Translations under genes and position numbers: made by a program
From: Nitrososphaerota archaeon
GTDB taxonomy: Archaea > Thermoproteota > Nitrososphaeria > Nitrososphaerales > Gagatemarchaeaceae
Assembly: GCA_029785825.1 (NCBI GenBank)
Contig: JAFLYY010000001.1
Span: 310,001 to 374,000 of the forward strand
Reading direction: 5' to 3'
Length of the DNA stretch: 64,000 bases
Notes under the pieces: generated by a model
Seen by the model: the letters and a program-made list of their open reading frames with translations, nothing else
Database searches by the model: none
What the model was told of the DNA's origin: nothing
Shown: piece by piece, positions 60,087 to 64,000 of the stretch
How the letters are laid out: each line of letters starts with the position of its first letter
Position numbering within the stretch: the stretch's first letter is position 1

Positions 60087-60104
60087 GTGGGTTCATAAAC
60101 CCAC
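60087..60104. promoter_or_regulatory. Palindrome over the TATA box of endonuclease IV
   Basis: GTGGGTT (60087-60093) and AACCCAC (60098-60104) are perfect 7-base arms around CATA, and the TATA box (TTCATAAA, 60092-60099) lies in the palindrome, 26-30 bases before TTG 60127. It could be an operator, or the hairpin terminator of the upstream gene, or both. Confidence 0.5.
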
Positions 60105-60126
60105 ACTCTGCCTCTTTTGATGTTCT

Positions 60127-60978
60127 TTGACGACAGAGCCGATGGTGGGCCTCCACATCTCAGCTGCCGGCTCCCTGGACCTCGCCTTCGACAGAGCTTC
60201 CGAGATAGGTGCGACGACCTTCCAGATATTCACCAGGAACCCAAACCAGTGGAAGTTCAAGCCCATCCCGGATGAGACCGTCGCAGCTTTCCGGCAGAAG
60301 CGGAAGGAGTCTGCCTTCGGCCGGGTGGTTGACCATATGCCCTACCTCCCGAACCTGGCTTCATCCGAAAAGTCTACCATGAAGATCAGCAGGTTCACCC
60401 TGGGAGAGGAGTTGAAGCGGTGCGACGCCCTCGGGATAGACTATCTGGTCGTCCACCTCGGAAGCCATCTAGGGAGAGGGGCCGCCGTCGGGGTGGCCAA
60501 CATAGCGGCCGCGTGTAACGAAGCGCTCGCCGGTAGCGACGGGAAGACTACGATTCTCTTGGAGAACATGGCGGGCCAGAAAAACTGCGTGGGAGCCAGG
60601 TTCGAGGAGATAAGGGGGATACTGGACAAGACGACGGAGCGTTCGCGGGTCGGGGTCTGCGTTGACTCCTGCCATCTGTTCGCCGCGGGGTTCGACCTTC
60701 AGAGCGAGGAAGCGGTCGAAGGGACCCTCGGCCTCTTCAACGAGATAGTGGGGTTCGAGAGGCTGAAGGTCATACACCTGAACGACTCCAAGGGGCCGCT
60801 GGGGAGCAGGCTCGACAGGCATGAGAACATCGGGGAGGGGAAGATCGGGAGGAGCGGGATCAGGGCTCTGCTGCACTATCCGGGGGTGGGCGAAAGGCCG
60901 ATCATAATGGAGACCCCATATGAAGACTACAAGGCCATGGACAAGAGCATCAGGCTCGTCCGGGCACTTCTGAGATAG
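60127..60978 (+). CDS. nfo: Endonuclease IV (AP endonuclease)
   Basis: 283 residues from TTG 60127 (ATG 60142 is in frame). Zinc-site motifs: GLHISAAGSLDLAFDRASEI, IDYLVVHLGSHLGRGAAVGV, ILLENMAGQKNCVGARFEEI, VGVCVDSCHLFAAGFD and HLNDSKGPLGSRLDRHENIG. All metal-binding His/Asp/Glu sites appear intact. It cuts DNA 5' of abasic sites in base-excision repair. A 7-base-arm palindrome covers its TATA box. Confidence 0.95.
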   Translation: MTTEPMVGLHISAAGSLDLAFDRASEIGATTFQIFTRNPNQWKFKPIPDETVAAFRQKRKESAFGRVVDHMPYLPNLASSEKSTMKISRFTLGEELKRCDALGIDYLVVHLGSHLGRGAAVGVANIAAACNEALAGSDGKTTILLENMAGQKNCVGARFEEIRGILDKTTERSRVGVCVDSCHLFAAGFDLQSEEAVEGTLGLFNEIVGFERLKVIHLNDSKGPLGSRLDRHENIGEGKIGRSGIRALLHYPGVGERPIIMETPYEDYKAMDKSIRLVRALLR

Positions 60979-60988
60979 CTCGATTGGG

Positions 60989-60996
60989 TAAAATAC
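60989..60996 (+). promoter_or_regulatory. TATA box of tRNA-Lys
   Basis: TAAAATAC at 60989-60996 lies 25-32 bases before the tRNA 5' end (61021), the expected archaeal spacing. Confidence 0.6.
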
Positions 60997-61020
60997 ACGG
61001 CCTGACCCGCTGGGTGACGC

Positions 61021-61128
61021 GGGCCCGTAGCTTAGTTCCAAAATTGGAGAGAACTCAGGCAGAGCATCGGGCTTTTAACCCGAGGGTCAGCGAAGGCCCC
61101 TAAACGGGTTCGATTCCCGTCGGGCCCG
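61021..61128 (+). tRNA. tRNA-Lys(UUU) with two introns
   Basis: Acceptor stem GGGCCCG (61021-61027) pairs with CGGGCCC (61121-61127), with G discriminator and no encoded CCA. The anticodon arm is TCGGG-CTTTTAA-CCCGA (61067-61083), anticodon TTT (Lys). The T arm ACGGG-TTCGATT-CCCGT is 61104-61120. Two extra segments interrupt it: 19 bases in the D loop (61037-61055, flanked by pairing AGTTC/GAACT) and 15 bases between the variable loop and T stem (61089-61103, with pairing GGGTC/GGCCC). Removing them gives a standard D loop AGTCAGGCA and a 5-base variable loop. Exact splice points could shift by one base. Confidence 0.9.
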
Positions 61129-61163
61129 CACTCACCCGAGGTCGGTTCCCGGCACTTCTTCCG

Positions 61164-61355
61164 TCAGTTCCGGGTTCCAATGTGTTGATGAATAATCTGT
61201 GCGGACGTTAAAAATACCACGGTCGCCGAATAATCACCGAGATATAGCCCGTATTCAAAAAGCTGGAAGTCACTTACTTCCTGGTTGACGACGGCTGGGT
61301 TATTGTCCCGGGAGACACCTCCAATAGACGACAAGTTTACGTGGGCCGGGTCCAT
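61164..61355 (-). CDS. Possible small or remnant protein (63 residues)
   Basis: From ATG 61355, preceded by AAGGTGAT, the frame reads MDPAHVNLSSIGGVSRDNNP, then VVNQEVSDFQLFEYGLYLGD, ending IIHQHIGTRN. It is hydrophobic and beta-like with no family. Composition differs from neighbours (AT-richer), so it may be a remnant of a transferred gene. Confidence 0.25.
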   Translation of the reverse strand: MDPAHVNLSSIGGVSRDNNPAVVNQEVSDFQLFEYGLYLGDYSATVVFLTSAQIIHQHIGTRN

Positions 61356-61533
61356 CTTATCACCTTGTAGTCCCGCGGATCAACGTTCCTATAGGGAAGT
61401 GGGCTGTTGAATAACCCAGTTTGATGGGCGCGCCTTTTCCCCTTCGGACACCTCGACCGTCCCTCGTCTTGACCTACGCCCTCGCCGACAGGAACATGTT
61501 GTACACCGACGCCTTCAGGAGAGGAGGAGCTCG

Positions 61534-61878
61534 TTGACCATGTACTTCCACTTCACAGACGTCACGTGCTCCCTTAAGGCGCTCTTGAAGGACGATATCA
61601 CCGACTCCACCCTCCATCTAGGGGTGGAAGAGGTACGGCCCGAAGAAGTACCCCCGGCGGGAGGCACGCTCGTCTGTCAGAGGTTCGCGGGATGGACTGG
61701 GAGCTCCTCTTCGGACCAGCCGACCGGCTCGACAATGATCATTTCTCCGGAGTTCATCACGGCGCAGTGGAGCACGGACAACACACTCCTCTTCGCGGCT
61801 GTCGGGGGTGCTCTGGCAGGAGCGGCCGTGGTCGGCTTGTTCGTCTTCAGATTGAGGAAGAAGCTGACTCCCTCGTGA
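61534..61878 (+). pseudogene. C-terminal fragment of a membrane-anchored surface protein
   Basis: 114 residues from TTG 61534 (ATG 61540). A polar beta-rich stretch (LHLGVEEVRPEEVPPAGGTL) is followed by a C-terminal transmembrane helix (TLLFAAVGGALAGAAVVGLF) and basic FRLRKKLTPS, the usual end of an archaeal surface protein. The preceding bases in another frame read LTYALADRNMLYTDAFRRGG, probably its lost upstream part. It lacks a signal peptide, so a truncated, frameshifted remnant is likely. Confidence 0.45.
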
Positions 61879-62033
61879 CGGTTTCGTTCGTTATTAGCCT
61901 AGCCGGGTCTATTCCCCGATGAGCGTCGAGTCCGATGGGACCGAACGTGTCCAGAGGAAGCTCGACCTGGCTGTCAGGCAGATCTGCATCTGAACCGCCC
62001 ATTTCTGGTTTTCTTCAGCCGGTCGAATCTTCC

Positions 62034-63632
62034 CTAGGCCGTGCCTTCCGACGCTTCAGCCCTGCGTTTGGATATCCTGACTTTCTCCACCTCCATCCCG
62101 GTCCAGATCGAGACGTACCCCAGGGCGTCCAGCACCTTCTGCCTATGCTCCTCTCTTACCCCCGATGCCCCGATAATCCTCAGGGCGTCGACGAGCATCT
62201 CGACCCCCGCGAGCTTCGCGTCTATCTCCCCCAGCTTCGCCTTCGAGACGAAGAGGTCCCCGGCCCTCACGTACCCGTCGGCGTCGAAACCCGCCAGGGC
62301 CAATCTCAGCGACTCCAATGAGACCCCTTTCTCCTTTGCAATCTCGCTGAGGCTCACGACGTCCTCATCGAGGACGATGTCTTCCTTCCTGATCGCCCCC
62401 GCCTGCACCCTCAGGATGGACGCCTCCCTCTCCTTCAGGTGCTCGATCACAGGCTTGACGGGGACCTCTTTCTTGTAGTAGACGACCACCGCCTTCCGCC
62501 TCAGCCTCTCCACCTTGGCGCAGGCGAGGCTCTCGTCCACCGCTATAATCATATCAACGCCAGCGACCGACTCCAGCTTGTCTAACTTCCTCTCCAAATA
62601 ACCGGGGGTCCAGAAGCCCACCACCTCCAGGTAGACCTTCGCGCCATCCTTCTCGAAGCCGAAGTCTGGTATCAGGACGTGCCTCCCCGCGATGAGAGGC
62701 TCGGGCTCCCTCTTCACCGACCACCCCGAGCCATAGGATGCGAAAGACTTCGCGAACCTCTCCTCCACCGAGCTGTCGTAGAGCTTTGTAGTGGGCCCGC
62801 CCCAGTCGTCGGACGTGTCTATCTTTCCCTTCAGCTCGCCGCTCTCCGTCTCGAAGATGTAGACCCTGTTCCCCCTGCTCCTCGAGAGTATCTCGGCCTT
62901 GATCCTCCAGGTGTCTGAGGCTGCGATCATGGGGAGGAGCTTCGCTACCGACGTGCCGTACCTGTCAGTCAGCTTGAAGAGGGAGAGGGGGCCGTCCAGG
63001 GAGACAGTGTACCCGCCTCTGCCATCGCCGCCGTTGTCGCCCTTCTCCACAGAGTAGATCAGACCGAACCTCTTCACGCCCCGGAAGATGTTCTTCCAGT
63101 TCCCAGAAGCGGAGAACTCGACCCTGAGCGACTTGAAGAGGAGGGTCTGGGTCAGGGAGAGGTTGTACCTCCTGAGGAGGAGCCCAGAATCGAGTGGTTG
63201 GAAGTCTTTCAGCACCAGCTCTTCGTCCAGGTCGCTGTAGATGGTCCTCTCGAGTGCCTCTTCTGGGATGCCCAGCTTCGCTGCGACTGTGCGCACGACC
63301 TCCCCCCTCTCTTCTACGCTCGTCACCCTCTTCCTGCTCGCTTCCTCGAAGACAGCCATCCGCGCCTGCATCGGGTCCACCGCGCCCTCAGCCTTGAAGA
63401 CGCACCTCCTCTCGAGGAGGGCCGCCAGGCCCCTGACCAGCTTGAAGTCGTAGCCTTCCCCTTCCGCCTCGGCGAGCCTATCAATGAGCTCCCCTTTCCT
63501 CTTCCCTACGGAGTCGCGGTAGACGCCGGTGACCCTCTCGGCGAGGGCCAGCGTATCCGCGTCGAGGCCGACGTAGAGGGGGTTGATCTTCCCCCTGGAA
63601 ATCTTGGCCCTCAGCAGGTTAGACGGGAGCAT
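62034..63632 (-). CDS. bax1: Bax1 (DUF790) nuclease, XPB partner
   Basis: 532 residues. N-terminal MLPSNLLRAKISRGKINPLY, then FKSLRVEFSASGNWKNIFRG and, near residue 340, VLIPDFGFEKDGAKVYLEVV with GFWTPGYLERKL, the DUF790 nuclease motif (D...ExVGFWT..Y..K). Bax1 binds XPB helicase and cuts DNA bubbles and flaps. It starts nine bases after the XPB stop, so the two are one operon. Confidence 0.93.
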   Translation of the reverse strand: MLPSNLLRAKISRGKINPLYVGLDADTLALAERVTGVYRDSVGKRKGELIDRLAEAEGEGYDFKLVRGLAALLERRCVFKAEGAVDPMQARMAVFEEASRKRVTSVEERGEVVRTVAAKLGIPEEALERTIYSDLDEELVLKDFQPLDSGLLLRRYNLSLTQTLLFKSLRVEFSASGNWKNIFRGVKRFGLIYSVEKGDNGGDGRGGYTVSLDGPLSLFKLTDRYGTSVAKLLPMIAASDTWRIKAEILSRSRGNRVYIFETESGELKGKIDTSDDWGGPTTKLYDSSVEERFAKSFASYGSGWSVKREPEPLIAGRHVLIPDFGFEKDGAKVYLEVVGFWTPGYLERKLDKLESVAGVDMIIAVDESLACAKVERLRRKAVVVYYKKEVPVKPVIEHLKEREASILRVQAGAIRKEDIVLDEDVVSLSEIAKEKGVSLESLRLALAGFDADGYVRAGDLFVSKAKLGEIDAKLAGVEMLVDALRIIGASGVREEHRQKVLDALGYVSIWTGMEVEKVRISKRRAEASEGTA

Positions 63633-63641
63633 CCTGGTCCT

Positions 63642-64000
63642 CTACTCCTCGTAGAGCTCTCCCTCGTCGGCTCCTTTCGTTACGACAGGCTCTGGGACGC
63701 CTTCTTTCTCCTCCACGGCTTCCGTCTCTCTCCCCTTCCGCGATCCCCTGGCCCGCTTCCTCCTCGAGCTCGTCCTCGTCTCCGACGTCTCCCTCGACAC
63801 GAGTTCGATCAGCCTCGCCTTTTCCTTCCCTTCGCTCTTCCTCAGGAGCCTCCCCAAGCGCTGGATGAACTCCCTCGAGCTCCCGGTACCGCTGACGATG
63901 ACCCCTATGGAGGCCTCGGGGACGTCTATCCCCTCGTCCAACACCTTCGAAGTGGCGATGGCTCTGAACCTCCCCTCCCTGAACCCCTTCAGGACCTCGT
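63642..64000 (-). CDS. xpb: XPB/Rad25-type DNA helicase (partial, N-terminal part beyond window)
   Basis: About the last 119 residues. [20 protein letters not shown], then [20 protein letters not shown] and [11 protein letters not shown] contain helicase motifs V and VI (QRLGRLLR). A Lys/Arg/Glu-rich tail of about 45 residues follows. The gene continues past 64000. It is co-transcribed with bax1 and acts in nucleotide excision repair or transcription-coupled unwinding. Confidence 0.93.
   Translation of the reverse strand, partial: EVLKGFREGRFRAIATSKVLDEGIDVPEASIGVIVSGTGSSREFIQRLGRLLRKSEGKEKARLIELVSRETSETRTSSRRKRARGSRKGRETEAVEEKEGVPEPVVTKGADEGELYEE

Larger units (their letters stand above)
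61129..62033 (+). other. Eroded stretch next to tRNA-Lys
   Basis: 905 bases of partly AT-richer sequence with no full gene. It holds the 63-codon minus frame (61164-61355) and a C-terminal gene fragment (61534-61878), listed separately. No repeat of the tRNA 3' end, transposase or integrase was seen, so an integration scar is only suggested by position. Confidence 0.45.

Noticed and set aside
61129-62033. Integrated element at tRNA-Lys
   Set aside because: No integrase, transposase or repeat of the tRNA 3' end was found; only position suggests it.
1-64000. CRISPR arrays, rRNA genes or insertion sequences
   Set aside because: No regularly spaced repeats, rRNA-like sequence or transposase was seen anywhere in the window.

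Overview
The window is a gene-dense, high-GC archaeal chromosome segment. Archaeal markers are a thermosome subunit, aEF-2, the exosome cluster Rrp42-Rrp41-Rrp4-SBDS-proteasome alpha, L37Ae, prefoldin beta, an ESCRT-III/CdvB protein, HerA-NurA, XPB-Bax1 and a tRNA-Lys with two short introns at non-canonical positions. A CdvB protein together with complex I NuoD, the EF-2 sequence and many F420-type proteins point to the Thaumarchaeota (Nitrososphaeria), possibly a non-ammonia-oxidising soil lineage. That placement is inference: no ammonia-oxidation gene or rRNA lies in the window. Many genes begin (often with GTG or TTG) about 26 nt after a TATA box, which suggests widespread leaderless transcription.

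Layout. 0-9 kb: end of nuoD, a DMT exporter, MscL, CdvB, a TrmB regulator divergent from a geranylgeranyl-reductase-type flavoprotein, a PPOX protein, a TetR regulator, the thermosome and a pterin dehydratase. 9-16 kb: small unknown proteins, a frameshifted nucleotidyltransferase, nurA-herA, an MFS exporter and a CoA-binding protein. 16-25.7 kb: a DUF4349-PKD surface protein, HTH/membrane genes, an HxlR regulator divergent from PPOX-HtrA, core methionine synthase plus an MTHFR-like gene, a sugar nucleotidyltransferase and an ABC-2 exporter. 25.7-31 kb: arginase-type ureohydrolase, MFS, PPOX and a sulfur-transfer operon (DsrE-like, TusA, SQR-like).

31.6-35.3 kb holds the most unusual unit: a small winged-helix regulator, a cluster of palindromic operators, and a tightly overlapping operon of a degenerate P-loop/wHTH protein, a RecA/RadB-like ATPase and a membrane protein. 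35.3-39 kb is sparsely coding and looks eroded. 39-45.9 kb: EF-2, M1 aminopeptidase, a secreted protein paralogous to one at 36 kb, an LLM oxidoreductase pseudogene, F420 reductase and an XPF-type nuclease. 45.9-50.2 kb is a riboflavin module: an ECF transporter (S, A, A', T), the regulator-kinase RbkR, and a second stand-alone riboflavin kinase.

50.2-57.5 kb: IPP isomerase, the exosome/proteasome superoperon, a class I amidotransferase and a JAMM protease. 57.5-61.1 kb: a 59-residue protein, isochorismatase-like hydrolase, DoxX, endonuclease IV and tRNA-Lys. 61.1-62 kb is an eroded stretch. The window closes with Bax1 and the 3' end of XPB helicase.

Recurring themes are F420/flavin biochemistry (three PPOX proteins, F420 reductase, LLM remnant, riboflavin uptake and kinases) and DNA repair (NurA-HerA, RecA-like, XPF, endonuclease IV, XPB-Bax1).
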